DNA from: Chroococcidiopsis sp. TS-821
GTDB taxonomy: Bacteria; Cyanobacteriota; Cyanobacteriia; Cyanobacteriales; Chroococcidiopsidaceae
Direction of reading: 5' to 3'
Assembly: GCF_002939305.1 (NCBI RefSeq)
Contig: NZ_MVDI01000007.1
Coordinates: 124,001-188,000, forward strand
DNA length: 64,000 nucleotides
Both the position numbers and the translations under genes were made by a program. The first letter of the stretch is position 1. Each line of letters opens with the position of its first letter. The notes below the pieces were generated by a model. That model made no database searches. It was not told the origin of the DNA and saw only the letters and a program-made list of their open reading frames with translations. Below are positions 9,832 through 19,123 of this stretch, piece by piece.

Positions 9832-10481
9832 AAAGCTATCTTTTCAGGTGATTTCACAACGAACTTCATCAGCCGATTGAGGCTTTTGGCTACTTGTTGG
9901 TAAGGTCTACAACCTTCTCAAGAGCAAAATTGTCTTTCCTTGTGCCAGCTATTTTAAATCAAGAATCTACTGTCATACTGCCTAGTTTGTCGTATTTTCT
10001 TCCTCAATTTGTATATTGAAGACAAATATATTGACTAATTCTTAGCAAATTCAGCAGAAAATATTGTCATTTTATGTCAGAATCATTATGGAAACTTACA
10101 TCTCTTAAATAAAATCAGCAAATTCTGAAAAGCTCTATACAAAACTAGCGATGTTGACAAATAGCGGTGGACGCGAGTAATTAAAGATTTTGCAGATGTT
10201 TTTTGCCTCACCTAACGAATTTAGGTGTTGTGGATTGTTGAATTGAGAGAGCCAATGAGACGTGTAGAAGCTGCTAAATGCATTTTTGTTCCCGACCTTT
10301 ACAAAAAGAAACACTGCGACAATTCTTGGCATTTTTCACCGCATCATCTGCGCTCATTAGCAACTATTTTTTAATTTGTTTAAACTGAGATCTAAGCTGC
10401 TAAATGAATTCAAATTGGCAAAAGTGACGATGTAGTTGTAACTTTTACCAAGGCAATTCAACTCTTGGGGAGAGTCAAGCG
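9832..10481. other. intergenic between divergent WD40 and kinase genes
   Basis: About 650 AT-rich bases that must hold the promoters of both divergent genes. A 65-codon minus-strand open frame (10135-10332) has no ribosome site or recognisable protein and is judged spurious. No RNA or repeat was recognised. Confidence 0.6.
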
Positions 10482-12617
10482 ATGATAGGTAAATTGCTCG
10501 GTGGGCGATACCGAATTGTAGATATTTTAGGAACTGGGGGCTTCGGTCAAACCTACGTTGCTGAAGATATACACCGCCCTGGTCATCCTAAATGTGTTGT
10601 TAAACACCTCAAGCCTACTAGCAGTAATTCTAGTTTTTTAGAAAATGCGCGACGTCTCTTCCAATCGGAAGCTCAAACGTTAGAAAAGTTAGGAAATCAC
10701 GATCAAATACCTAGATTACTCGCTTATTTTGAAGAAAACGAAGAATTTTATCTAGTCCAAGACTTTATTCAAGGTCATCCTCTAAGTGCCGCATTACAAA
10801 GAGATAGTCGCTGGAGTGAAGCCAAAGTCTATCAGATGTTGCGGGAAGTTTTAGAAATTCTAGAATACGTCCACAGCCAAGGAGTTATTCATCGTGACAT
10901 TAAGCCAAACAACTTAATTCGACGCCATGAAGACGGCAAATTAGTTTTAGTTGATTTTGGTTCGGTAAAGCAAGCATGGACGCAAGTTGTAACAGCATAC
11001 GGGCAAACAAAAACAAGTTTTGCCTTGGGTAGTCCAGCAACGATTGGTATTGGTACTCCGGGATATATGCCAACTGAACAAGGACGAGGTAGACCGCGTC
11101 CGAATAGTGATATTTATGCACTAGGAATTATTGGCATTCAAGCGCTTACTGGACTTAGTCCGATGTGTTTTCAAGAAGATATCGATACTGGCGAAATTTT
11201 GTGGCTACACGCAGCAGCCGACGTTAACCCAGCGCTGGCTAGTATCCTCTCCAAGATGGTGCGCTACCACTTTAAAGATCGCTACCAAACTGCAAGCGAA
11301 GTTTTGCAAGATTTAGAGCGCATCAATTTACCAGCAGTAGAACATCCCACCAATTTAATATTTGAACAAGTACCTTTACCGAGTCCGTCACACAGCACCA
11401 TCATTTTTACCGAAGATAATACAGCAAACGCGGAATCTCAGCGCGTCATTCCAGTAACTTTAGCAGGTTCTACCGAGCTTTATACAGGAGGTCAAATTCC
11501 GCGGTTGCTCGCCCCCACGAGCGATCTGATACCTACACCGCCTCAAGTAACGTCTAGCCAGCCTACTATTGCTACACCACAAACAGCTTCTTCAGTAAAA
11601 AAGACCTCTGTAAAGCCACCTGTCAGCAGTCACGTCAAAGACACGAGTGATGCAGCGCCGAGTCAACACAAAATTAGGATTGGTGCGGGCATTACCGCGA
11701 TCATTCTCAGCTTAGTTGCAGGTTATGCAATTTACTGGCAACCGCGTCCCAGTGTTTCTAGACCTTTAGAGCACATGAAATCTCTCAAAGCCGAAGGAAG
11801 GTACGAAGAGTGCGTTGACCAAGCTTCTACCTTATTAGCAGAACCTAGCGACTACACAACAGATGCGCAATCAATTTTACACGAGTGCCAAATTGCCCAA
11901 GCAATTCGATTTGCTGGAGAACGTAACTTCCGTGCAGCGATAATGGAAGCCAACAAAATTCCATCGTCTGCGCCTTTTTATCAAAATGTGCAGCAACTGA
12001 TTGCACAGTGGTCGAATAGTATACTCGAAACGGCGACAAACGAATATCAATCAGGCGATCTCAAACAAGCGATCGCAATTGCCCAGCAAATTCCTAACTT
12101 AAGTCCTGTCTACCTAGAAGCGCAGACATCCATCAAGCAATGGAATAGCGAATGGGAAAGTAACACGCAACACGTTGAAGCTGCACAAAAGGCTTTAAAA
12201 GCTGAAAAATGGGAAGAAGCAATTGCCGAAGCCAATAAAGTTTTAGATACTGTTTACTGGCAACAACAAACACAGCCGATTATTCAAACTGCCGAATCGA
12301 AGCTAGCAGAAGTTAAGAAAACTACTGTTGCTAACCAATCCACAACCACCCCTCCTCAGAAAACAACACCTGTTGTTCGGAAGACGGCGATCGCAAAGCC
12401 TAAATCTACAACACCAGCCCCAAGACGCACTGTTGCAACTTCTACAGTAAAACGCGTCACTACTCCGACAAGGCAGACTCCAGCAAGACGCGTGCAGCCA
12501 CGCACTGTCAACCGAACACCACCACAAAGAACCGTTCGCCGTCCCGCAGCGACTCAACCACGTCCCGCGACTCCTGCTAAACCATCGTATAGTTGGACAA
12601 CGAAAACCATACCCTAA
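10482..12617 (+). CDS. eukaryotic-type Ser/Thr protein kinase, membrane-anchored
   Basis: A 711-residue protein. Kinase domain about residues 9-280: glycine loop GTGGFGQTY, ATP-binding Lys in CVVKHLKP, catalytic loop HRDIKPNN, metal-binding DFG in VDFGSVKQ, all intact. A single membrane helix lies near residues 402-420, followed by a helical repeat region (about 430-610) with recurring AIAxAxxIP units, and a Pro/Thr/Arg-rich basic tail. The layout, cytoplasmic kinase plus one membrane segment plus an extracytoplasmic sensor-like part, is that of cyanobacterial Spk kinases. Target proteins are unknown. The stop lies 5 bases from the stop of the convergent yidD gene. Confidence 0.9.
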   Translation: MIGKLLGGRYRIVDILGTGGFGQTYVAEDIHRPGHPKCVVKHLKPTSSNSSFLENARRLFQSEAQTLEKLGNHDQIPRLLAYFEENEEFYLVQDFIQGHPLSAALQRDSRWSEAKVYQMLREVLEILEYVHSQGVIHRDIKPNNLIRRHEDGKLVLVDFGSVKQAWTQVVTAYGQTKTSFALGSPATIGIGTPGYMPTEQGRGRPRPNSDIYALGIIGIQALTGLSPMCFQEDIDTGEILWLHAAADVNPALASILSKMVRYHFKDRYQTASEVLQDLERINLPAVEHPTNLIFEQVPLPSPSHSTIIFTEDNTANAESQRVIPVTLAGSTELYTGGQIPRLLAPTSDLIPTPPQVTSSQPTIATPQTASSVKKTSVKPPVSSHVKDTSDAAPSQHKIRIGAGITAIILSLVAGYAIYWQPRPSVSRPLEHMKSLKAEGRYEECVDQASTLLAEPSDYTTDAQSILHECQIAQAIRFAGERNFRAAIMEANKIPSSAPFYQNVQQLIAQWSNSILETATNEYQSGDLKQAIAIAQQIPNLSPVYLEAQTSIKQWNSEWESNTQHVEAAQKALKAEKWEEAIAEANKVLDTVYWQQQTQPIIQTAESKLAEVKKTTVANQSTTTPPQKTTPVVRKTAIAKPKSTTPAPRRTVATSTVKRVTTPTRQTPARRVQPRTVNRTPPQRTVRRPAATQPRPATPAKPSYSWTTKTIP

Positions 12618-12622
12618 TAAAG

Positions 12623-12841
12623 TTAATTTTTTGGTACTGGATCGTAACCACCTGGATGCCAAGGATGACAGCGCAACACTCGTCGCACTGCCAAAATTCC
12701 GCCGTGCCATACTCCAAAGCGCTCGATGGCTTCGATTGCATACTGCGAACAGGTAGGATGAAAGCGGCAACTAGGAGGAAACAGCGGTGAAATTAAAATC
12801 CGATAGCCGCGAATTAAGAAAAGAATCAGACGTTTCATCAA
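12623..12841 (-). CDS. yidD: YidD, membrane protein insertion efficiency factor
   Basis: A 72-residue protein with the complete family pattern: [32 protein letters not shown] and later [12 protein letters not shown]. YidD is a small amphipathic membrane-associated protein that aids YidC-dependent insertion; it often sits in the rpmH-rnpA-yidC operon, but here it stands alone, convergent with the kinase gene and divergent from the phytol-kinase-type gene. Confidence 0.93.
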   Translation of the reverse strand: MMKRLILFLIRGYRILISPLFPPSCRFHPTCSQYAIEAIERFGVWHGGILAVRRVLRCHPWHPGGYDPVPKN

Positions 12842-12899
12842 AGAGCCAATTCTCGATAGAGTGTTACAAGAATACTTCTGTTCAGCTTAAGTCAAGACC

Positions 12900-13595
12900 T
12901 TGCTTACTTTAACCTGGTTAGAATCGGTGCCAGATGTATGGCAGCAGATTATTATTGTAGGAACGTGGATCGGTACAATCTTATCAATAGCATTAATTGC
13001 TAATCGCTACACAAATGCCGACTCAGAAATCACGCGTAAAATTGTGCACATCGGTACCGGTAACATCATTTTGTTTGCTTGGTGGTTAAATATTCCTGCA
13101 AGTGTAGGTATTGGGGCTTCAATTGTAGCGAGCATCGTTACCCTGCTATCGTACAAATTTCCGCTGTTACCTGGAATTAACAGCGTGGGACGTCAAAGCT
13201 TAGGAACATTTTTTTATGCAGTAAGTATTGGTGTCTTAATCGCCTGGTTTTGGTCTATCGAACAACCGCAATACGCCGCTTTAGGCATTTTGGTAATGAC
13301 GTGGGGCGACGGGTTAGCAGCATTAGTTGGTCAAAGATTCGGTAATCATCGCTACAAAGTTTGGGGAATTCAAAAAAGCTGGGAAGGTTCTTTAGCAATG
13401 GCTGCTGTCAGTTACATCGTCAGTAGCCTGATTTTGCTAAGCGTCCAAGGTAGCATTTGGCAAACTTGGTTGATCTCGCTAGTTATTGCCCTCGTGGCGA
13501 CAAGTTTAGAAGCTTTCTCGAAATTTGGTATTGATAATTTGACTGTTCCTCTTGGTAGCGCCGCGATCGCTTTTGCTTTGACTCAGTTGCTGTAG
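12900..13595 (+). CDS. phytol/polyprenol kinase family membrane protein
   Basis: A 231-residue integral membrane protein of the CTP-dependent diacylglycerol/polyprenol kinase family. Seen: ITRKIVHIGTGN near residue 43, SVGRQSLGTFFY, the motif MTWGDGLAALVGQRFG, and KSWEGSLAM near residue 160; about six membrane helices. The cyanobacterial members correspond to plant VTE5, which phosphorylates phytol freed from chlorophyll for tocopherol and chlorophyll synthesis. The start is uncertain: TTG at 12900 gives the best N-terminus, GTG at 12927 is the alternative, and no good ribosome site is visible for either. Confidence 0.82.
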   Translation: MLTLTWLESVPDVWQQIIIVGTWIGTILSIALIANRYTNADSEITRKIVHIGTGNIILFAWWLNIPASVGIGASIVASIVTLLSYKFPLLPGINSVGRQSLGTFFYAVSIGVLIAWFWSIEQPQYAALGILVMTWGDGLAALVGQRFGNHRYKVWGIQKSWEGSLAMAAVSYIVSSLILLSVQGSIWQTWLISLVIALVATSLEAFSKFGIDNLTVPLGSAAIAFALTQLL

Positions 13596-13600
13596 GTTAA

Positions 13601-13675
13601 GTAACTGGTAATTGGTCATTGGTAATCGGTAATCGTATAAATATACCACCTGTTACCTATTACCCATTACCCAAC
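13601..13675 (+). repeat. inverted repeat of GGTAAT/ATTACC units
   Basis: A run of short direct units (ggtaattgg, cattggtaatcgg) is followed after about 17 bases by their complement (ttacctattacccattaccc). It forms a long imperfect hairpin directly behind the phytol-kinase-type stop. A related piece (cttacccattacccaac) recurs at about 53507-53523. It is typical low-complexity filler of cyanobacterial intergenic DNA and could serve as a terminator. Confidence 0.6.
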
Positions 13676-13713
13676 TGCATTGCACAATAAACAAAGAACA
13701 CTAGGAGGTGGAA

Positions 13714-14676
13714 ATGGAGAAGCGACGCTTAGGCACAACTGATATTCAAATTACTCCGATTTTGCTGGGAACGTGGCAAGCAGGTCAAAAACAATGGGTT
13801 GGCATTGAGGATGAAGAAAGTATCAAGGCAATTCGCGCTGCGGTTGATGCGGGAATTACGACAATCGACACGGCAGAAGTGTATGGTAATGGTCACTCCG
13901 AACAAGTCATCGCGCAAGCCCTAACTGATGTTCCACGCGAGCAAATCGTTTACGCTACAAAAGTTTTTGCCAATCACTTGAAATATGACCAAGTTCTCGA
14001 AGCTTGCGATCGCTCGCTGAAAAACCTAAAAATTGAGTACATCGACCTTTACCAAATTCATTGGCCTTCAGGTTCTTTCAATACCGAAATCGTGCCGATT
14101 GAAGAAACAATGCGTGCTTTAAATCAATTAAAGCAACAAGGTAAAATTCGCGCGATCGGAGTGTCTAACTTCTCCCGCGCCCAGTTAGAAGAAGCCGCGC
14201 AGTATGGACGCATTGATAGTATTCAACCTCCTTATTCACTATTTTGGCGTTGGGTCGAGAAAGACGTGATGCCGTACTGTATTGAGAATAATATCTCGAT
14301 TCTTGCTTATTCTCCGCTGGCGCAAGGATTATTGACAGGGAAATTTGGTCGCGGACATCAATTCGACCCCCAAGATAATCGCGCAAAAAATAAGCTATTT
14401 CAAGGAGAAAACTACGAACGAGCGCAGCAAGCTTTAGAAAAACTGCGTCCGATTGCTGAACGTCATCAAATTTCGCTAGCAAATTTAGCAATTGCGTGGT
14501 TGATTGCGCAGCCCCAAACCCAAGCGATCGTTGGTGCGAGAAATGCTGAACAAGCTGTGGGTAACGCTAAAGCAGCAGAAGTCAAACTCACTTCTGAAGA
14601 ATTAGCTGAAATTGATGCTATTGGTCGCATTGTTACCGATCATCTTGATGAAAACCCAGTGATGTGGAATTTTTAG
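13714..14676 (+). CDS. aldo/keto reductase
   Basis: A 320-residue TIM-barrel oxidoreductase using NADPH. The tetrad is visible as Asp52, Tyr57, Lys83 and His116 (IDTAEVYGNG, YATKVF, IHWPSG). The late segment AIVGARNAEQAVGNA binds the cofactor phosphate. Start is ATG 13714 because a near-perfect ribosome site AGGAGG sits at 13703-13708; an in-frame GTG at 13708 overlaps that site. Substrate cannot be told; members reduce aldehydes, sugars or xenobiotic carbonyls. It appears to be a single-gene transcript. Confidence 0.92.
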   Translation: MEKRRLGTTDIQITPILLGTWQAGQKQWVGIEDEESIKAIRAAVDAGITTIDTAEVYGNGHSEQVIAQALTDVPREQIVYATKVFANHLKYDQVLEACDRSLKNLKIEYIDLYQIHWPSGSFNTEIVPIEETMRALNQLKQQGKIRAIGVSNFSRAQLEEAAQYGRIDSIQPPYSLFWRWVEKDVMPYCIENNISILAYSPLAQGLLTGKFGRGHQFDPQDNRAKNKLFQGENYERAQQALEKLRPIAERHQISLANLAIAWLIAQPQTQAIVGARNAEQAVGNAKAAEVKLTSEELAEIDAIGRIVTDHLDENPVMWNF

Positions 14677-14825
14677 GAACAGAGGTCGCAGATTGGGGGA
14701 TTTAGAAATATGAAGGTGATTGGTATGTTGCTAAGTTGTTGGCTGTTGTTGCGAAATTCAAAGACTTTTAAACTTGAGTAAATCACTAGTGGCGATGTGA
14801 GAATCGCGTGATAACTTAAGTATTA

Positions 14826-15098
14826 AGACACCGGATAGATATAAATCAATCTAAAAAGTTCTCGGCGCGGTGTCTCCTGTCGTAGAACTACTATTAGCAC
14901 ATACCAAGCATAGCTTTAGAGGCAACACACCTTAAACAGGTAAAGCCTAACCTAGGTCTGGAATGACACTTCTATGCTGGAGTTGCAAACCTCGTAAACC
15001 TTAGTTTTTCTACTTAATCTCTTTAATTCCAAATTCAATTTGAAGAAGTTGAGTCTTATTTCCTCAAGGGTCTAGTCAATCTGTTCTTGGCTAGACCC
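14826..15098 (+). ncRNA. candidate structured RNA of unknown class
   Basis: This gene-free stretch contains unusually many complementary segments. AGACACCG (14826-14833) pairs with CGGTGTCT (14868-14875), enclosing a TAGAT/ATCTA stem. CCAAGCATAG (14904-14913) pairs with CTATGCTGG (14972-14980) with one bulge. Inside it AGGC (14920-14923) pairs with GCCT (14945-14948), and within that ACCT (14929-14932) with AGGT (14938-14941). The last hairpin (15068-15098) looks like a terminator for plus-strand transcription. I could not match it to 6S RNA, tmRNA, RNase P RNA or SRP RNA from memory. Strand and ends are inferred; no convincing promoter was found. Confidence 0.4.
15068..15098. terminator. stem-loop between convergent transcripts
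   Basis: A perfect 8-bp stem GGGTCTAG (15068-15075) / CTAGACCC (15091-15098) with a 15-base loop, followed on the plus strand by AAATTGTTTT. It lies 20 bases beyond the stop of the minus-strand hydrolase gene, so it may end transcripts from both sides. Confidence 0.6.
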
Positions 15099-15118
15099 AA
15101 ATTGTTTTAACGTGGCGG

Positions 15119-16048
15119 TTAGGTTAGTGAGAGTACCCACTCTTTTAAAAGCGAGTTAACTTGATCTGGTACTTCATCATGCGGGCAATGTCCGGCGCGT
15201 AAGAAATATTCTGTTAGTTGTGGATAGTACTTGCGAAACTTAGGCGATCGCTCTCTTGCATTCATCCAAGGATCCGCTTCTCCCCATAAAAGCAGTAACG
15301 GACACTTTAGCTGTTGTAGCAGCGTATCAACTTTTTCTCCTTGAGGAGTACTAAACACCGAGGCAAAAACATCAACCGCACCAGGATCGCACGAGGGACG
15401 ATAAATGTCTTCCACAAGCTGGTCTGTAATCGCACTTTTATCAAGATAAACTTTTTCTAAAGTTTGGCGGATTACCCAAGGTTGGCGGATGTACTGAAAC
15501 AGTAAAAAACGCCCTAAAGGTTGCTGAAAGAACCATTTTGCTGACTCTTGCAGAAATTGTTGTACCCAGTCGGGCTGTTTTGGTGGTTGAATTTCAGATT
15601 GTACAGCTTCCGATTCAGCAGTCGGTCGATCTTCATTAAAAGGACCTGCGCTATTGAGTAAGGCTAATCCTGCGGCTGCGTCTGGTCGCTGGGCTGCAAC
15701 ACACAAACTCGCATACCCGCCCAAAGAGTTACCTGCTAACACGACTGGCTGACCAATGACTTCTTGAATAAAGTCGTATAGCTGATCGCGCCATAAATCT
15801 CCGCTGTATTGCCACTTTGGTTTAGCTGAACGCCCAAAACCTAATAAATCAATTGCCCATACTTCAAAATCACGCGATAACCCAGCAATATTTTTGCGCC
15901 AATGGTCGGTTGAAGCGCCAAATCCGTGTACTAATAATAATGGAGGATGCTCTGAGGATTGTCCGGCGCACACATAATATATTGACTGTCCTCGCCACTG
16001 CCTATATGCGCCAGGAATCGAGCTAGTAGCAGCTGGAGTCGCCTGCAT
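15119..16048 (-). CDS. alpha/beta-fold hydrolase
   Basis: A 309-residue hydrolase. The oxyanion motif LLVHGFGAS is near residue 40, the nucleophile is Ser108 in GNSLGGYAS, the acid is likely the Asp in LLLWGEADPWM, and the base is His287 in AGHCPHDE. All parts of the triad are present. Sequence style is that of cyanobacterial and plastid esterases (pheophytinase-like), but the substrate is not predictable. Start is ATG 16048. It is divergent from aroE. Confidence 0.88.
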   Translation of the reverse strand: MQATPAATSSIPGAYRQWRGQSIYYVCAGQSSEHPPLLLVHGFGASTDHWRKNIAGLSRDFEVWAIDLLGFGRSAKPKWQYSGDLWRDQLYDFIQEVIGQPVVLAGNSLGGYASLCVAAQRPDAAAGLALLNSAGPFNEDRPTAESEAVQSEIQPPKQPDWVQQFLQESAKWFFQQPLGRFLLFQYIRQPWVIRQTLEKVYLDKSAITDQLVEDIYRPSCDPGAVDVFASVFSTPQGEKVDTLLQQLKCPLLLLWGEADPWMNARERSPKFRKYYPQLTEYFLRAGHCPHDEVPDQVNSLLKEWVLSLT

Positions 16049-16160
16049 AATCTCAATAAATGTTAAGTTACTTTAATAATTCTATCGCAGAGCGTTATGG
16101 CATGTGAGCGTGTAGCTCAATAGAGGTCAGGGGTCAGAAATTTGGTTTGGGTATTGGTAA

Positions 16161-17024
16161 GTGATTACAGGAAAAACTCAACTGCTTGGCGTTATAGGAC
16201 ATCCAGTAGAACACTCGTTGTCGCCAGCGATGCATAATGCTGCGATCGCGCATTTGGGACTTGATTATGTTTATTTGCCACTATCAGTGAAACCTGAAGC
16301 TTTAGCAACGGCAATAGCTGGGTTGGCAGCAATTAATTTCACAGGCTTTAATGTTACAATTCCGCACAAGCAAGCAATTCTACCTTTACTGTCAGAAATA
16401 TCTCCTGTAGCTCAAGCAGTAGGAGCTGTTAATACAGTTTGGCGTCAAGGCGATGCTTGGGCAGGTACTAACACGGATATTGCAGGTTTTTTGGCTCCGC
16501 TACAAGCTCAAAATCGCGATTGGTGTAGTGCTGTAGCAGTAATTTTAGGCTATGGAGGAGCCGCGAGGGCAGTCGTAGCTGCGTGCGCTCAACTAGGTTG
16601 CCCAATAATTCATATTATTGGTCGTAACTGGCAAAAGCTACAGCAGTTTTACGCTAGTTGGAACGATGCGGATATCAGCAGTAAACTGCAAGTTCATGCT
16701 TGGGATAAACTACCACAATTGATTCCGCAAGCAACCTTATTAGTCAATACGACTCCTGTAGGAATGCATCCGCACGCTGAAGCCTCACCATTAAGTAATG
16801 CACAAATGAAGCTTTTGTCGCCGGAAGCGATCGCATACGATTTAATTTACACTCCCAGTCCTACCGAGTTTTTGCAACAAGCAGAAAAACAAGGCGCGAT
16901 CGCCATCGATGGACGCGAAATGCTCGTTCAACAAGGAGCCGCAGCGCTACAAATTTGGTTAAAACAACCTGTACCAGTCGAGGTGATGCGTCAAGCATTG
17001 CATCAGCAACTACAGCGGGAGTAA
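16161..17024 (+). CDS. aroE: shikimate dehydrogenase
   Basis: A 287-residue enzyme that reduces 3-dehydroshikimate with NADPH in the aromatic amino-acid pathway. Seen: substrate site SLSPAMHN (about 19-26), catalytic pair Lys70 (in NVTIPHK) and Asp106 (in NTDIAGF), and the NADP-binding GYGGAAR. Start is GTG at 16161, giving the usual MITGKTQLLGVIGHP N-terminus. A short GAGGT/ACCTC hairpin sits just after the stop, before the convergent gene. Confidence 0.94.
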   Translation: MITGKTQLLGVIGHPVEHSLSPAMHNAAIAHLGLDYVYLPLSVKPEALATAIAGLAAINFTGFNVTIPHKQAILPLLSEISPVAQAVGAVNTVWRQGDAWAGTNTDIAGFLAPLQAQNRDWCSAVAVILGYGGAARAVVAACAQLGCPIIHIIGRNWQKLQQFYASWNDADISSKLQVHAWDKLPQLIPQATLLVNTTPVGMHPHAEASPLSNAQMKLLSPEAIAYDLIYTPSPTEFLQQAEKQGAIAIDGREMLVQQGAAALQIWLKQPVPVEVMRQALHQQLQRE

Positions 17025-17047
17025 CGAGGTTTGACCTCTTAGTTCGT

Positions 17048-17668
17048 TCACGCTTGTGGCCAACGCCAATTATAGCGATTCCAACTGTACACGCCTTGAA
17101 TTTCGTACTCTGCACCATTACTTAAGCGAACAATACAGCTCGTTGTAGTATGATTTCCTTCGCATGCTTCTTTGATTTGCAATACAGTGCAGCTATACCA
17201 CTCGCGCTGACACGGACCTGTTTCTTGCACCCATTCCCATAAGCCATTTGATACTTCAATGCGATCGCCAACCTTTAGTCTTAAAGCTTCTTGCGCTTCA
17301 CTTTCAGCATACTCGGCAATATGAACGGGTTTGATGCGATTGAGCCATTGCAAGCCGTAGCGATCGCGGATAAACTGTACTTTTCCTGAATCGCGACTCA
17401 TTAACCAATCATTCAACAGTTGAATCTTCCAATCGCGATCTTGTTGTTGTTGTTCTTTAATATATTCCCAAAAGCTGCGACGTTCTTCGGCGGTGAGTTC
17501 TTGTAAGGGATTCGTCGCAGTTCCATCGAGAAGGGTGTCAGCTGAATTTTGCTGATAGGCGATCGCTTGGATGATAATTTCTTTTTGCTGTTCTGTGAGA
17601 GCGCAGCCAGCTGCTTCACAGTTTCTAAATGCTGCTTGCAGGGTTGCTTCGAGCTCTGCAGGGTTCAT
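17048..17668 (-). CDS. conserved hypothetical protein
   Basis: A 206-residue soluble protein without signal peptide or membrane helix. The N-terminal part (about 1-110) is helical, Gln/Glu-rich and contains QQQQ runs. The C-terminal half (about 130-206) is beta-rich with RLKVGDRIEVSNGLWEW and ends in the aromatic stretch VYSWNRYNWRWPQA, suggesting a small SH3- or KOW-like barrel. Function is not recognised. Normal base composition with HIP1 sites argues for a resident gene. Confidence 0.7.
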   Translation of the reverse strand: MNPAELEATLQAAFRNCEAAGCALTEQQKEIIIQAIAYQQNSADTLLDGTATNPLQELTAEERRSFWEYIKEQQQQDRDWKIQLLNDWLMSRDSGKVQFIRDRYGLQWLNRIKPVHIAEYAESEAQEALRLKVGDRIEVSNGLWEWVQETGPCQREWYSCTVLQIKEACEGNHTTTSCIVRLSNGAEYEIQGVYSWNRYNWRWPQA

Positions 17669-17801
17669 AGCAAGTTAAGTCGCGATTCCCTATTTTACGA
17701 TAAAACCTGAATACAAAACTTTTAAAACGCTTGTCCCTTGGAAAATCTCAGCTTAAGCTGAGGTTGGTCACAATTACTTTTAGTGTTTAGTGTTGTTGTT
17801 T

Positions 17802-18233
17802 ATGCATCGTGGTTTTACTGTTCTCCTCTTAACTTGTCTGATTGGGATCGCTACTTGTTTGTGGAGTCCCCCAGCATTAGCACTCACTCAAATCAAACTC
17901 TCTAATCTTACGTATCACGAGTGTCCTCAAGAACTCGCCGAAGGAGCAGTAACGAGTGGTGGTACTACAATGGCAGCCAACTGCTTTATTGTTACTGGAA
18001 AGGCCGAAAATGCTTCTAATAAACCAGTTTACGACGCTGATATTTTTGGCAGAATCTACGACGCTAACAATGAACCCGTTATGCAAAACCGCACTCGCTT
18101 GGGTTCGATTGCCGAAGTTCCACCAGGTGTTAGTGATTTTGAACTAAGAATTTCTGTACCGGCAAATCAGCCTACTCCTTTAAAGCTAAAGCAGTTTAAG
18201 GCAGCCGGTTTTAGCGGTCAAGTCCGACGGTAA
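17802..18233 (+). CDS. secreted protein with FxLYD-like beta domain
   Basis: A 143-residue protein. MHRGFTVLLLTCLIGIATC... is a signal peptide ending near ALA; the rest (ITGKAENASNKPVYDADIFGRIYD style pattern, then VPPGVSDFELRISVPA) has the rhythm of FxLYD-type immunoglobulin-like domains that bind partners in the periplasm. ATG 17802 is chosen over a TTG at 17790. Function unknown. The convergent yggT gene starts 15 bases beyond its stop. Confidence 0.72.
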   Translation: MHRGFTVLLLTCLIGIATCLWSPPALALTQIKLSNLTYHECPQELAEGAVTSGGTTMAANCFIVTGKAENASNKPVYDADIFGRIYDANNEPVMQNRTRLGSIAEVPPGVSDFELRISVPANQPTPLKLKQFKAAGFSGQVRR

Positions 18234-18248
18234 TTTCAGTAACCCAGC

Positions 18249-18530
18249 TTAGTAGTAAGCAAATGCTCCTGGCAAACCACCGATGAGGCTTCCTGCTACT
18301 TGTAATAGTAAAATAGCCAAAATCGGTGAGATATCAATTCCACCTAGTGGAGGAATGAATGAGCGAAACAGGTTGAGATAAGGATCGGTTATTTGGCTAA
18401 TTGCAGCAAAAGGTTGCGAATACCAGTCAATATTGGGAAACCAGGTAAGGAGTACCCGAATAATGATGATATAAGTATAAATTGTAATAAACGTAACTAG
18501 CGTATTTGTCAGTAAGTAAATGGAACTCAT
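18249..18530 (-). CDS. YggT family membrane protein
   Basis: A 93-residue protein with two membrane helices and the family pattern LLTWFPNIDW...ISQITDPYLNLFRSFIPPLGGIDISPILAILLLQ. Start is placed at ATG 18530 (MSSIYLL) rather than the further upstream 18566, which adds an unrelated basic stretch. In cyanobacteria and chloroplasts YggT/YlmG proteins are linked to nucleoid distribution and cell division. Confidence 0.88.
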   Translation of the reverse strand: MSSIYLLTNTLVTFITIYTYIIIIRVLLTWFPNIDWYSQPFAAISQITDPYLNLFRSFIPPLGGIDISPILAILLLQVAGSLIGGLPGAFAYY

Positions 18531-18639
18531 AGATCGAGAGTGAGTTACTAAATTGTACTTCAACAAAGAATGATTTTAATTTAGCCGATATTAGCTCTTT
18601 TGGGATCTTTAGTAAGAAAGATCCGCCAATAATGTGTTG

Positions 18640-18978
18640 CTATGAGTCTTGGGGCGAGCGCTCGCTATCGGGCTGATTGCTGTTGACTTGTCCCAAGGTG
18701 AGGCGGACTTCATCAATTGTTTCATTGAGTTGAGCAATTTTATCTTCTAAACTACGCCGTGCAGTTTCAATACTCTGATCCGAGTAAGCCGCTTTGATTT
18801 GGCGACGCTTAAGACGATTGTTGTCTGATAGTTTTGAGTTGCGCTTTTCGGAGAATTCTCCCGTTACTTCATAGTTAGCATTTTGGCTAGCTAACAAAGC
18901 GCCAATCACACCTCCTACGATTCCTCCTACGATTGTGCCAGTTAGAAAACCACTAACAAACCCATCACGCTGATTCAT
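18640..18978 (-). CDS. YtxH-like membrane protein with coiled coil
   Basis: A 112-residue protein. After MNQRDGFVSGF comes one glycine-rich membrane helix (GTIVGGIVGGVIGALLA, residues about 14-30), then a charged segment and a coiled coil with heptads (residues about 68-100: ARRSLEDKIAQLNETIDEVRLTL). This matches the YtxH-like family of cyanobacteria, of unknown role. The tail is Ser/Asp-rich. Confidence 0.78.
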   Translation of the reverse strand: MNQRDGFVSGFLTGTIVGGIVGGVIGALLASQNANYEVTGEFSEKRNSKLSDNNRLKRRQIKAAYSDQSIETARRSLEDKIAQLNETIDEVRLTLGQVNSNQPDSERSPQDS

Positions 18979-19123
18979 GTCGATCTTGCCCTCTTGGAAT
19001 GCGCTGTTGCTTATTCAAATGGTAGGCGATGTAGCCTTGTGTGGAGAGTCTAGATTAATCTTTTCTGGGTAAAGGCTTTTGTAGCAGTAGTCAAAATCGT
19101 CACTTTGACCTCTGACCCTAACA

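Noticed and set aside
14826-15098. 6S RNA, tmRNA or RNase P RNA
   Set aside because: No tag-peptide frame, no RNase P core motifs such as GAGGAAAGTCC, and the strong internal stem 14826-14875 does not fit the open 6S fold.
18880-18930. Glycine-zipper-like helix, possible calcyanin relative
   Set aside because: Only one short GxxxG helix is present and the rest is a coiled coil; calcyanin has three long glycine zippers. YtxH-like is the better reading.
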